A stretch of 64,000 nucleotides of DNA, taken from positions 2,294,001 through 2,358,000 of the forward strand of contig OZ252054.1 of the NCBI GenBank assembly GCA_965248035.1, given 5' to 3'. The notes under the pieces were generated by a model. The model was given only the letters and a program-made list of their open reading frames with translations, was not told where the DNA came from and searched no databases. Origin of the DNA: BJGV01 sp964194745 (lineage in GTDB: Bacteria > Pseudomonadota > Gammaproteobacteria > Burkholderiales > Nitrosomonadaceae). Shown piece by piece: positions 9,491-17,752 of this stretch. How positions within the stretch are numbered: the first letter of the stretch is position 1; each line of letters opens with the position of its first letter. Both the position numbers and the translations under genes were made by a program.

Positions 9491-10179
9491 ATTTGATGCG
9501 AATCTTCCGAACGTGCTGACTCAACCGGGCCAAGTCCATTTTTTGTTAGCACTAGCACTTGGTCTGCTGTTGCGGCGGCTGCGTGCGAATGGGTGACGAT
9601 GATCCCAGATGCGCCATTCACCTTGATTTCCGTGCGCATTAGCATGAGAATTTCGTGCGCGGTGTCTGGGTCAAGATTGCCAGTCGGTTCATCGGCTAGT
9701 ACCAATTTGGGGCGATGTATCAATGCCCGGGCGATGGCGACCCGTTGCAATTCTCCTCCGGATAGTTGGTGCGGGAAATGTTGTCCTCTGCCGCGCAAGC
9801 CAATCTCCCCTAGCATTTGCGTAGTGCGTTCTTCAGTAAACTTTCCAGGGGCGCCATTCAACAACAAGGGCAGAGCTATGTTCTGACTCAAAGTCAGATG
9901 CGGCAGGATATGAAATGCCTGAAAGACGAAGCCAAACTGTTTGCGTCGCAGACGGGTCGCCGCATTGTCATCCAGTGACGTCATGGTGATGCCGTCGATC
10001 AATATCTCGCCCGAGTCAGGGGTATCTAAACCGGCAATCAGATTCAGCAGTGTTGATTTGCCAACCCCGGATTCACCCATTATAGATACATACTTCTCGG
10101 CACCGAGGGTGTAGGATAAATCGGTCAGCACCCGCTGACCGTCTGCATAAGCTTTGCCAATATGGCGCAGTTCCAGCAT
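9487..10179 (-). CDS. ABC transporter ATP-binding protein, LolD/MacB-like
   Basis: A 230-residue ATPase with Walker A GESGVGKS (35-42), Q-loop FVFQ near 88, signature LSGGE (140-144) and Walker B LVLADEP (160-166). Sequence type and fusion-free length match the LolD/MacB group that drives FtsX-type permeases. It is the first gene of the operon with the permease and AttH-like protein. No clear promoter was identified in the AT-rich region upstream. Confidence 0.93.
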   Translation of the reverse strand: MLELRHIGKAYADGQRVLTDLSYTLGAEKYVSIMGESGVGKSTLLNLIAGLDTPDSGEILIDGITMTSLDDNAATRLRRKQFGFVFQAFHILPHLTLSQNIALPLLLNGAPGKFTEERTTQMLGEIGLRGRGQHFPHQLSGGELQRVAIARALIHRPKLVLADEPTGNLDPDTAHEILMLMRTEIKVNGASGIIVTHSHAAAATADQVLVLTKNGLGPVESARSEDSHQM

Positions 10180-10736
10180 GACTAATTTCAGCTATCGGGT
10201 TGACGTTGGACAAAGTACAAAATCGTATTCCTCAAAGAGAGCTTCCTCCGAACGAGGCAGTCGAGAGCAACATCCGGCAACAGAGAATTGCACTAACCTG
10301 AATTATTCACAAAAAATGGAAAAACAGTTTAACTATATGATTCTTAGTGAGTAACCTTAGCACAAGTTGAATATCGATTATTTTTAAAAACTGTTTTCAT
10401 TTCTGTATATAAGCTGGCTAAAAGCTGCAAGGCACTTATGATACATGTAGTCTTTGTCGCAAGATCACTATATTACCACCACTAGGAAATTATTAGATCG
10501 TGCACTCGGAGGGTCAAATGAACCATTTCTTAATAAATCCGCACGATTTATTGTATGTCCGCTTTTGGCACAAAGCAGACATTCGCCGATTTTTCTTCTA
10601 GAGCATTCTCGAATAAAATTATGAATTCGGGTACCATAGATGACTACATGTCCTCTGATCCTAGCTAGTATAATGCGTGGCGTCATTTAAGGGGATAAGG
10701 AAAATATGCAACAATCGTCTTCGGAGGGGCCTTAGT
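10180..10736. other. intergenic region with one REP-like repeat
   Basis: Divergent spacer between the ABC operon (minus) and the secreted protein (plus). I see no credible gene. It holds an inverted-orientation REP-like palindrome at 10554-10584, and otherwise AT-rich sequence that presumably contains both promoters. Confidence 0.5.
10554..10584 (-). repeat. REP-like palindrome, reverse orientation
   Basis: GTCCGCTTTTGGCACAAAGC followed by AGACATTC: a well-preserved copy whose asymmetric centre (TTTTGGCAC) is the complement of the usual GTGCCAAAA. Confidence 0.7.
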
Positions 10737-11300
10737 ATGAAAATACTCATGATCCTAATAGCAATGAGCTTTGTCATAACAACGGGTTTTGCCCAGAACT
10801 TACCCTCTAGCACTACCGTGATGGCTACTGATCTTGTCCAGCATGTTACATTCACCGTGGGGGGATATTTAACCACAATCAAGACAACTATTGATAAGGA
10901 CAAAAACCAGGCGAGCCTGTCCATCCGTTCCGGCCAAGGAACATTTAGCGTGATTATGGGGGACAGGAAGGTGCGGTATAAACGCTCACGAGGGGAGCTA
11001 ATAGTTGTCCTTGACCGTCCTGGGGATGATTCCAACGCAGCCCTGCACCAACAGATGCTCAGCTGTGCTGAAAAAGCTACCAGCGCGTTTATCGGAAAAG
11101 TTCAAAGTTACGGTCATCATGAGGGACAACCACCCACGGAACACATTGCCATTGCAACCTTTGATGTCGAGGCAAAGATTGGAAAAACATTTCGCCCCCA
11201 CGCCACGGATAGTATACTTTCAGCCCCCTATAAGATAACAGTAAGCTTATCTGATCCAACCTTTGCTAAGTTGAGTTGCTCTGTTAAGCATCAGCCGTAG
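10737..11300 (+). CDS. secreted hypothetical protein (187 aa)
   Basis: Starts after a good ribosome-binding site (GGAGGGGCC) with a signal peptide, MKILMILIAMSFVITTGFAQ, probably cut after Ala-Gln. The mature part is beta-rich with no recognised motif; two cysteines (SCAEKA, LSCSVKH) could form a disulfide. I take the internal ATG as start because the upstream extension lacks a signal and a binding site. Its 3' end overlaps the convergent universal-stress gene by 17 bases. Confidence 0.6.
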   Translation: MKILMILIAMSFVITTGFAQNLPSSTTVMATDLVQHVTFTVGGYLTTIKTTIDKDKNQASLSIRSGQGTFSVIMGDRKVRYKRSRGELIVVLDRPGDDSNAALHQQMLSCAEKATSAFIGKVQSYGHHEGQPPTEHIAIATFDVEAKIGKTFRPHATDSILSAPYKITVSLSDPTFAKLSCSVKHQP

Positions 11301-11814
11301 CCCACAAAACTTTTTCGCCAAAATTGTGAGGCATGCGCTTTATCCATTGCACTCTATGCCTGATAGTAAGAACAGCGCAAGGGGCGTGTCTGACAACGAA
11401 CTCTGCAACACTTCCGAGTGCAAATCGCTTCCATCCCGTATAGCCATGCGTTCCAAGAACTAACAGATCAGCATTGAGTTCCTCAGCAAAGCGAACAATC
11501 TCTTCACCAGCGCTTCCTTCGATGAAGATAGTCTCAATTTCTAGGTCAAAAGATTTTGCTAGTTCTTTAAGGGCATCTTTAACTCGTTGTGAGATTTTTT
11601 TAGTGCCTTCAACTACCCTGTCAAGTCTTGGCTTTGTAGGTTCTAAGTCCATGTAATAGTGCGGCGAAACATTCCACGCACTTGTATCAAATACGTGCAG
11701 AGCTTTGAGTCCTATTTTGTAGGTTTGGGCCAACTGTATAGCATAGTAACTAGCTTCTTTAGAAGTGTCCGAAAAGTCGGTGGCTAGAATGATTTTTTTG
11801 TAGAGTACATGCAT
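11284..11814 (-). CDS. universal stress protein UspA family
   Basis: Single Usp domain of 176 residues beginning YKKIILATDFSDTS. The ATP-binding signature is present as G121-x2-G124-x9-G134-S135 (GTHGYTGWKRFALGS), so it belongs to the nucleotide-binding class. Usually a cytoplasmic stress or starvation protein. A decayed fragment of a similar gene is present at 38905-39012. No partner gene is adjacent. Confidence 0.9.
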   Translation of the reverse strand: MHVLYKKIILATDFSDTSKEASYYAIQLAQTYKIGLKALHVFDTSAWNVSPHYYMDLEPTKPRLDRVVEGTKKISQRVKDALKELAKSFDLEIETIFIEGSAGEEIVRFAEELNADLLVLGTHGYTGWKRFALGSVAEFVVRHAPCAVLTIRHRVQWIKRMPHNFGEKVLWATADA

Positions 11815-12030
11815 GGTGTTTTCCTTACCGTATTACGCATACATGTATGACAAATACTGACTAATTAATTCACAAATATTTATGAAATCTCACAACGCTT
11901 TCAGGTATGCTAATATTACAAAATTTTAAGATGTAACTCGCTCAGTTTATGCAATATATGAATGTCCATTTTGAGTCGAGAGGGGTATTCATTGATGGCT
12001 ACTTTGTGCCAAAATCGCACTGTTGTGTCT

Positions 12031-12150
12031 ATAGCAGCCCAATAGCACCCAATGAATTTGTTGGTGTATTTGTTGGTATATTGAAAATAGAAAAAACCTA
12101 GATCAGCCTGTGGCAAGGATTACAGGCTACAATTCGATTCCCGCCGCCAT
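12031..12150 (+). repeat. att-like composite repeat, family A
   Basis: Best family A copy. Order: REP-like half just upstream (11960-12020), then CCAATAGCACCCAATGAA, tandem GTTGGTGTAT and GTTGGTATAT, the conserved TTGAAAATAGAAAAAACC, and a tRNA/tmRNA-like 3' end (CAATTCGATTCCCGCCGCC). The layout resembles an integrase attachment region: T-arm and acceptor end as core, short direct repeats as arm sites. No integrase gene follows. A TetR-regulated operon begins directly after it. Confidence 0.7.
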
Positions 12151-12163
12151 TTACAACTTTCGC

Positions 12164-12192
12164 TTGACATACCAGAACGATCGTTATAGTAT
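12164..12192 (+). promoter_or_regulatory. tetR promoter with TetR operator
   Basis: TTGACA at 12164-12169, a 17-base spacer, and TAGTAT at 12187-12192. The spacer contains the perfect palindrome AACGATCGTT (12176-12185). The same string with one base changed lies in the next promoter (12820-12829), which suggests autoregulation by the TetR protein. Confidence 0.75.
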
Positions 12193-12215
12193 GCTTACCA
12201 ATGTGCTAACAAAAT

Positions 12216-12797
12216 ATGAATAGACCAAGACAATACGATCGTGAAGAGGTGTTAAAGAAAACCACAAATTTATTCTGGGAGAAGGGTTTTGAAGCAACTT
12301 CCATGAATGAAGTGGTGGCTCGCACAGGTCTTAATAAACATAGCTTGTATAATGAATTTGGCGATAAGGAGAAGTTATTTATCGACTGTATAGATTACTA
12401 TAATAGTAACTCCAGTAGATTTTTAAGGGACATACTCGCAAGAAAACCTTTGGGACTGAGTAATATTGAAGCTTTTTTTGAGAATAGAGTGAGCTATGCT
12501 GCTTCTGATGATTGTAAAGGATGTCTTATTTTTAATTCTGTTACAGAGAAGGAGACACTAAGTGAAGAAATTAATCTAATAATCAAATCACGTGTCTCAA
12601 AAATCAAGGCCCTTTTTTATAATTGCTTAAAAGCAGCACAAGAAAGAAAGGAGATTAGTGGTGATAAGGATTGCAAGGCTTTAGCTGATTATCTTACCTG
12701 TTTTACTTGCGGATTAGTGAATTTTGGAAAGAACGAAACAAGAATGAGCGAATTAAGAAAAATGGTAGGTGTAGCATTATCATCAATTAGAAACTAG
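12216..12797 (+). CDS. TetR/AcrR family transcriptional regulator
   Basis: A 193-residue one-component repressor. It has an N-terminal helix-turn-helix (about residues 28-55, with SMNEVVARTGLNKHSLYNEF) and a C-terminal ligand-binding domain with the DDCKGCLIFNS stretch seen in TetR subfamilies that control reductases and efflux. Cysteines at CKGC and CFTCG might sense electrophiles or redox state (inference). It precedes, and probably represses, the thioredoxin/quinone-reductase operon, since near-identical operators sit before both. Confidence 0.9.
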   Translation: MNRPRQYDREEVLKKTTNLFWEKGFEATSMNEVVARTGLNKHSLYNEFGDKEKLFIDCIDYYNSNSSRFLRDILARKPLGLSNIEAFFENRVSYAASDDCKGCLIFNSVTEKETLSEEINLIIKSRVSKIKALFYNCLKAAQERKEISGDKDCKALADYLTCFTCGLVNFGKNETRMSELRKMVGVALSSIRN

Positions 12798-12804
12798 ATA
12801 TTTT

Positions 12805-12834
12805 TTTACACAATAACAGAACGAACGTTATAGT
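12805..12834 (+). promoter_or_regulatory. operon promoter with second TetR operator
   Basis: TTTACA at 12805-12810 and TATAGT at 12829-12834 with an 18-base spacer. The spacer holds CAGAACGAACGTT, matching the tetR operator (CAGAACGATCGTT) at all but one base, followed by the same TATAGTA. Confidence 0.7.
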
Positions 12835-12867
12835 ACTAATATTTTAACAATTTTTAGGAGAAATAAT

Positions 12868-12972
12868 ATGATTACTTTATCAATTTTTAGTTTGTTGCTT
12901 ACTCTGAGCTTTTCCGTATTCGTTTTTGTCGCAACATGGTACGTAACTCCTGGCTTGCTATGTAACCAATAA
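12868..12972 (+). CDS. 34-aa membrane peptide
   Basis: A short ORF with a strong ribosome-binding site (TAGGAGAAATAAT) directly downstream of the TetR-type promoter. It encodes one hydrophobic helix, LLLTLSFSVFVFVATWYV, with a short tail containing Cys. Its position as first gene of the regulated operon argues that it is translated. Function unknown. Confidence 0.5.
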   Translation: MITLSIFSLLLTLSFSVFVFVATWYVTPGLLCNQ

Positions 12973-13043
12973 GCCAAGTATTAACCATAATAATAAATTA
13001 TCAGAATACAACAATATTATTTAACAACATTAAGGAGAAGACT

Positions 13044-13376
13044 GTGAGTAAAGCCATCCATCATGTCAATGACAATACGTTCGAGAAAGAAGTACTACAG
13101 GAAACCTATCCTGTCTTAGTTGATTACTGGGCAGACTGGTGTGGTCCATGCCGCATGATTGCGCCAGCTTTGGTGCAAATTGCTCAGGACTATGCTGGCC
13201 GTATTAAGGTAGCCAAGCTGAATGTGGATGAAAATACACAAACAACGATGAAATATGGAATTCGTAGCATTCCTACTTTGATGCTGTTTAGAAACGGGGA
13301 AATTATCGCTACACAGGTTGGTATGTTATCCAAAGGGCAATTGACGTCGTTTATTGAGGTCAACGTTTTGCACTAA
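13044..13376 (+). CDS. trxA: thioredoxin
   Basis: A 110-residue thioredoxin with the canonical WCGPC redox centre (about residues 32-36), cis-proline in RSIPTLMLFRNGE, and the DYWADWCGPC approach. The GTG start follows AAGGAGAAGACT. It reduces protein disulfides in the cytoplasm. Its location in a TetR-controlled operon with quinone reductases suggests an inducible, stress-related thioredoxin rather than the housekeeping copy. Confidence 0.92.
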   Translation: MSKAIHHVNDNTFEKEVLQETYPVLVDYWADWCGPCRMIAPALVQIAQDYAGRIKVAKLNVDENTQTTMKYGIRSIPTLMLFRNGEIIATQVGMLSKGQLTSFIEVNVLH

Positions 13377-13405
13377 TTTCTACTTAATCCTAGGAGAAAA
13401 AGACC

Positions 13406-14440
13406 ATGAAAGCAATTGTTATACATCAATTCGGCGAAGCCAACGTAATGAAATACGAAGAAATCTCTACTCCAGATCCTAAACCATTGCACATCTTGGT
13501 CAAAGTACTGGTCACTGGTGTCAATCGATTAGATCACTACTTGCGTGAGGGTTCGGTTGTACCGGAGCTGCCATTTCCACATATCCTGGGTGCGGATGCC
13601 GCCGGTGAAGTGTCTGGTCTCGGTGAGGGCGTGACCGGTTTTAAAATCGGAGAACGTGTGGTAGTCGTACCCGGATTTCCCCTTAACGAGGCGGATTACA
13701 ATATTTATCCAGCAAGCCAGGCACCGAGTTTTGCCCTACCCGGTCTGCACATCCCAGGAACATATGCGCAATACATTGAAGTTCCTGCACGCTACCTATT
13801 GAAAGACGATACCGGCCTAAAACCAGAGGAAGTGGCAACCTTACCCGTCGTGCTCGCAACGGCGATACGTGCGGTGAAAGAGGTCGGCGGCGTCAAAGCG
13901 GGTGACAAAGTCTTGGTTCAGGCCGGTGCTTCCGGTTCAGGCAGCATGCAGATCCAAGTCGCCAAGGCATTGGGGGCGGAAGTCGCTACCTCGGTGCGTG
14001 ATGATGTCAAGGGTGAATACGCAAAGGAAGTGGGTGCGGATTTGGTAATCAACACCCGTAAAGAATATCTCGTTGAACGTATTAAGGAATGGACAGATGG
14101 TCGTGGTGTAGATGTCGTCATTGACAATCTAGGCGGCGACGTGCTGGCAAAGAGCATCCAAGCTGCTAAAGCCACTGGGATCATCGTTGCATACGGATTT
14201 GTGGCTGACCCAAAAGTTACATTCGATATTCGCAGTCTCTTCTTTGAACAAAAGCAGTTGAAAGGGTCGATGGCCAGTGATAAAAGTGATTTAGAATTTG
14301 GTCTGAAGCTCGTAAAAGAAGGCAAGATCAATCCGCTACTGGACCAAACCTTGCCATTAAGTAACGCTGCTGATGCACATCGGTTAATTTCTAACAATAA
14401 AGTGAAAGGCAACATTGTTTTGTTACCATGGGCCGCTTAA
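13406..14440 (+). CDS. NADPH:quinone oxidoreductase, MDR superfamily
   Basis: A 344-residue medium-chain dehydrogenase/reductase. It has an N-terminal GroES-like domain (HILGADAAGEV) and a Rossmann domain with AGASGSGSMQIQVAKALG. Zinc ligands of true alcohol dehydrogenases are not evident. The family reduces quinones or enones with NADPH. It follows thioredoxin by 29 bases with AGGAGAAAAAGACC before the ATG, in the same operon. Confidence 0.9.
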   Translation: MKAIVIHQFGEANVMKYEEISTPDPKPLHILVKVLVTGVNRLDHYLREGSVVPELPFPHILGADAAGEVSGLGEGVTGFKIGERVVVVPGFPLNEADYNIYPASQAPSFALPGLHIPGTYAQYIEVPARYLLKDDTGLKPEEVATLPVVLATAIRAVKEVGGVKAGDKVLVQAGASGSGSMQIQVAKALGAEVATSVRDDVKGEYAKEVGADLVINTRKEYLVERIKEWTDGRGVDVVIDNLGGDVLAKSIQAAKATGIIVAYGFVADPKVTFDIRSLFFEQKQLKGSMASDKSDLEFGLKLVKEGKINPLLDQTLPLSNAADAHRLISNNKVKGNIVLLPWAA

Positions 14441-14477
14441 CGGACGATGTGCATTGATAGACCATAGGAGAATCGAA

Positions 14478-15470
14478 ATGCCAAAGATCATTCGCTTTCA
14501 TAAAACAGGAGGGGCTGAAGTACTAAAGATTGAGGAATTACCCTTGTCAGAACCTAGTGAGGACGAAATTCGCCTGAAGGTAGAGGCCATCGCGGCCTCA
14601 ACCGTGCCGAAGTCATGTTCCGAGGGGGACAGTACCTGGAAGATCCCGTATTGCCGTCACGACTTGGCTATGAAGCTGCCGGGACTGTTGATGCCGTGGG
14701 ATCAAGCATCAGTGGCATCAAGATTGGTGATCGTGTAAGCACCATACCCTCCTTTTCGATTGGTCGATATGGAGTCTACGGCGAGAGCGCCATCGTTCCA
14801 GGCTACGCTGTGGCTCATTACCCCGATAATTTGTCAGTAATTGAGGGAGCTGCAATCTGGATGCAATACTTGACCACCTTTGGTGCCCTTATCGAAATCG
14901 GACAATTAAAAAAAGATAATACTGTATTGATCACCGCGGCCAGCAGTAGTGTGGGGCTGGCCGCAATTCAGATCACAAAGGCGACCGGGGCTTTGGCGAT
15001 TGCCGCTACCCGCGGAGTCGACAAAAAGCAGTTTCTCTTCGGCGCAGGTGCGGATCACGTCATCGTCACGGATGAAGAAGATCTGGCAGAGTCAGTCATG
15101 GCCGTTACGTCTGGCAAAGGAGCTAGCCTCATTTTTGATCCCATCGGTGGGACACGTACTGGAAAAACTTGCTGATGCTGCAGCTTTCAGAGCGACTATC
15201 TTTGAGTATGGTGTGTTGTCTCGAGAGCCAACAATCTTCCCATTGTTCTTATCACTTAAGAAGGGCTTAACAGTACGAGGTTATACCCTGTTTGAAATTG
15301 TAAAAAATGCCGAGCAGCTTGCTCGCGGCAAACGGTATATCTATGACGGGCTCCAATCCGTCACACTGAAACCCATCATTGATCGCACTTTTCCGTTGGA
15401 AGCCATAGTAAGTGCTCACCAGTATTTGGAATCCAACCAACAAAAGGGCAAGATTGTGGTGACAGTCTGA
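14478..15470 (+). pseudogene. second quinone oxidoreductase-like gene, two frameshifts
   Basis: An MDR-type reductase split over three frames: start to about 14600 (IIRFHKTGGAEVLKIEELP), then GYEAAGTVDAVGS through VLITAASSSVGLAAIQITKA to about 15145, then the last third ending QQKGKIVVTV. The second break is an extra G in GGTGGGACACG where GGTGGACACG restores the frame. The first break lies in GCGGCCTCAACCG. Good ribosome-binding site (TAGGAGAATCGA). The rest of the protein is well conserved, so decay is recent or the breaks are sequencing errors. Confidence 0.8.
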
Positions 15471-15562
15471 ATGGATTGAAGGAAACAGGAAATGCATCGA
15501 GCATGTAAGTTATGAGGGTACAAAAGAATTTTTATTAGAATGATTACCAATAGCAATGATAG

Positions 15563-15597
15563 GCGAACATCAGCTTTGGGTCGAAAGCGAGCATTCC
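15563..15597 (+). repeat. REP-like palindrome
   Basis: CAGCTTTGGGTCGAAAGCGAGCATTCC; GGGTCGA variant, between the convergent reductase and SYLF genes. Confidence 0.55.
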
Positions 15598-15606
15598 TAT
15601 ACGCAC

Positions 15607-15637
15607 AAAAAACCCGGCACTAGACCGGGTTAAGTTT
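15607..15637 (-). terminator. Rho-independent terminator
   Basis: AACCCGG-CACTAGA-CCGGGTT stem. On the minus strand it is followed by a run of six T, so it serves the SYLF-domain gene read leftward. Confidence 0.7.
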
Positions 15638-15672
15638 ACTAGTTGTAGAAAACGTTTTGCCAGGTGAAGTAT

Positions 15673-16242
15673 TTATGGATCGATTTTGGTGACTTTCGTG
15701 CCCTGAATACCTGCTCCGCCAAACGCCCCCATCTGATCAAAGACAAAGGCATAGATACCTTTTCGGAGTGTAGTCGATGACACAACCTTGCCAAAACCAG
15801 CGGTTACAACGACGAGACTTGGGCCCACACCCAGCTCAAACCCTTCACTCTTGTCGAGATAAGATAGTGATTCATTATCCATAAAGAATAACGCATACCC
15901 AAACCCCTAGATACCAGCCTGAAAACCATAGGACGCTGCGAAGGTATTATAATAACCCATCGTTTTCTCATTTTGATCTATAAGTGTCCCATCTCCAATG
16001 TGGGTACCAAACCCGAACCCAGCTTTTAAAATATTAGGAAACACCATGATTGCTCTAGCGTTTTTCTTGAGGTTCCTGGCATCTTTGTTCGACGCTAGAA
16101 GTTTATGCAAAGAAGCCCTCGAATCCTTGTCTATTCGGTAGGCAACAGATCCTTTGTAGGAAGTGGATGCTGATTGGCAAGCTGATAGGGCAACAAAGAT
16201 AGCAAGAATACTGCACGTCATTCCAAATTTTCTTATTTGCAT
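15673..16242 (-). pseudogene. YSC84/SYLF-domain lipoprotein with an internal amber stop
   Basis: A signal peptide ends in the lipobox LSAC, and the protein then follows the SYLF (YSC84, DUF500) pattern: RAIMVFPNILKAGFGFG, then FQAGI, an in-frame TAG at 15907-15909, then GFGYALFF and VGPSLVVVTAGFG to the normal end. Family members usually have Gln at this place, so CAG to TAG is the simplest change. The frame is otherwise unbroken. The start at 16242 follows GGAGAAGACAA. The intact product would be a lipid-binding periplasmic or outer-membrane lipoprotein. Confidence 0.85.
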
Positions 16243-16521
16243 TTGTCTTCTCCTGAACAAAATTTCTATTGCATTGATACATAAATACCGTACAAACCCT
16301 TATTCCATTTAGCGATACTTGTTCATGTTGCCAGTGCGATTGTGGCTAATTATAAAATGTAGAGTAAGTATATTATCCATTATGCTTAACTTGCTGTGAA
16401 GTGATACTTACCAAGATCTTAAGTAAACATCCATGTTTGCAACATCAAAAAGAATAGTTACCTTGCGAAGGTGACAGGAAGGGGTATAGAAAAATTATTT
16501 CTGAGTAAGTAATTTAGATAA

Positions 16522-16782
16522 CTATTTTTGTTTACGTGGCAAGAATTTCTCATACTCAGAAGCTGATACTCGTTGCTTCACTGCTTTGATCATCATGGGT
16601 ACAACTTTAATGATAGCTTTGTTGATCATCCAAGTCGGCAACCAGCCTCCAGGGTCAGCTAGGTGGTAGTAGTTTACAGACGTGTAAGCGCCATTATTGA
16701 TGGGCCGCAATTCCCATGACCCAACGTTTACATGGATTGATATTCCCCGTCCTTCTCTGACAAAAGATTTTTCGTTTTCCAC
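16522..16782 (-). pseudogene. 3' remnant of a START/SRPBCC-domain gene
   Basis: The reading frame matches the end of a START-type lipid-transfer domain (GSWELRPINNG, then VNYYHLADPGGWLPTWMINKA). The first two thirds are missing. A stop lies in frame a few codons upstream of the GTG, and the R-M transposon begins 60 bases further on. The remainder of the gene is not found on the other side of the transposon, which agrees with the lack of a target duplication there. Confidence 0.7.
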
Positions 16783-16847
16783 ACGCCAACCAATTCAGTA
16801 AGACCCTACTCCGAATCGATCAGGTACTGTGACTATTCGAATGGGAA

Positions 16848-17027
16848 TTATATACTTAAATCCGCAGAAATATATTGACATTCAGGCCTTTTCTCAAACC
16901 TGAACACATCCCTTAATTGCTTGTTTGTAGGATGTTCACTGCAGTTTCTTAAGGGCTTGTCTGACTTTCTGACAAGAATACTTTTCGCAATTTCCTTTAC
17001 TTCCTTCTCGGTTGGTCTGTGCTTCAT
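16848..17027 (-). CDS. 59-aa peptide, fourth ORF of the R-M transposon
   Basis: ATG overlaps the endonuclease stop (ATGA). The peptide is basic (KHRPTEKEVKEIAKSILVRK) with two Cys, and its last 15 or so codons read through the left inverted repeat, so the stop TAA lies in the repeat itself. Identical in both copies. Its coupling to the operon argues for translation; possible roles (controller, specificity or transposition accessory) are guesses. Confidence 0.5.
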   Translation of the reverse strand: MKHRPTEKEVKEIAKSILVRKSDKPLRNCSEHPTNKQLRDVFRFEKRPECQYISADLSI

Positions 17028-17752
17028 AATTTACTCCCGTTCACATACTGAACCAAGTTGGCCCAGTTAATTTGATTGTCTAAAGAAATCCGGTTTTCTC
17101 TAAGGAACGATCTAATTACTGCCCTGGCGGCTGTCTTTGCTTCTGTGAGCCCATTTTGGGCATGCGTTGAAAATATACATAATATAGCAAGATAGGTGTC
17201 TTCCCATCCGCTAATCTCTTTCCAAAAATCAGATCCTACATAGGTATAGTAGTTTCCCTTGTTTATTGTGCCGGCATGTCCATAGCATACGCCTTCAATG
17301 CACTTTATCGGTATAACCGCGCCCTGAGTTACAATACGTTTAGCTCTGGTGAAGTAGTCTTCCATTTTCTTACGTTGGGACGAATTCCCCCAGTATCTGC
17401 CAGACTTTACCTGAATGATGGTTCTTATCCGACCTTCAACATACTCAATATCAATGCCCTCTGCCGTGGACTTCATGCCACCTTTACCAAATCGGCATAT
17501 CACTACCGCGCACTGCTCTGCTAACGTACCAAACATGGTTTCTTCGCTAGACGACAAGTAGGCCTCAAGGATAGCTGTTGAAAAGCTCTCCTCATCATTA
17601 ATCGCTCTCAAACAAAAAAGGTATGGATTCTTTCTTGTAACTAAGTCTTTAGGATTCAGGTTATCTAACTTTCCTTTAATCTTATCTGCAAAATCAGCGA
17701 CATGTAAACTTATCTCTGCTTCAGCCTGGCACCACCATTCAGGGTTGTTCAC
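17024..17752 (-). CDS. type II restriction endonuclease of the transposon
   Basis: A 242-residue protein with GTG start overlapping the methyltransferase stop (GTGA). A PD-(D/E)xK-like core is visible: GIDIEY (metal-binding Asp) followed about ten residues later by IIQVKSGRYWG (Q-x-K variant), preceded by FGTLAEQCAV. Together with the adjacent methyltransferase this fits a short orthodox type II endonuclease, somewhat like the PmeII group. The recognition sequence is not deducible. Same sequence in both copies. Confidence 0.75.
   Translation of the reverse strand: MNNPEWWCQAEAEISLHVADFADKIKGKLDNLNPKDLVTRKNPYLFCLRAINDEESFSTAILEAYLSSSEETMFGTLAEQCAVVICRFGKGGMKSTAEGIDIEYVEGRIRTIIQVKSGRYWGNSSQRKKMEDYFTRAKRIVTQGAVIPIKCIEGVCYGHAGTINKGNYYTYVGSDFWKEISGWEDTYLAILCIFSTHAQNGLTEAKTAARAVIRSFLRENRISLDNQINWANLVQYVNGSKL

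Noticed and set aside
11916..12116. Open frame of 66 codons on the minus strand
   Set aside because: It lies wholly in a composite att-like repeat; similar repeats elsewhere do not keep the frame open.
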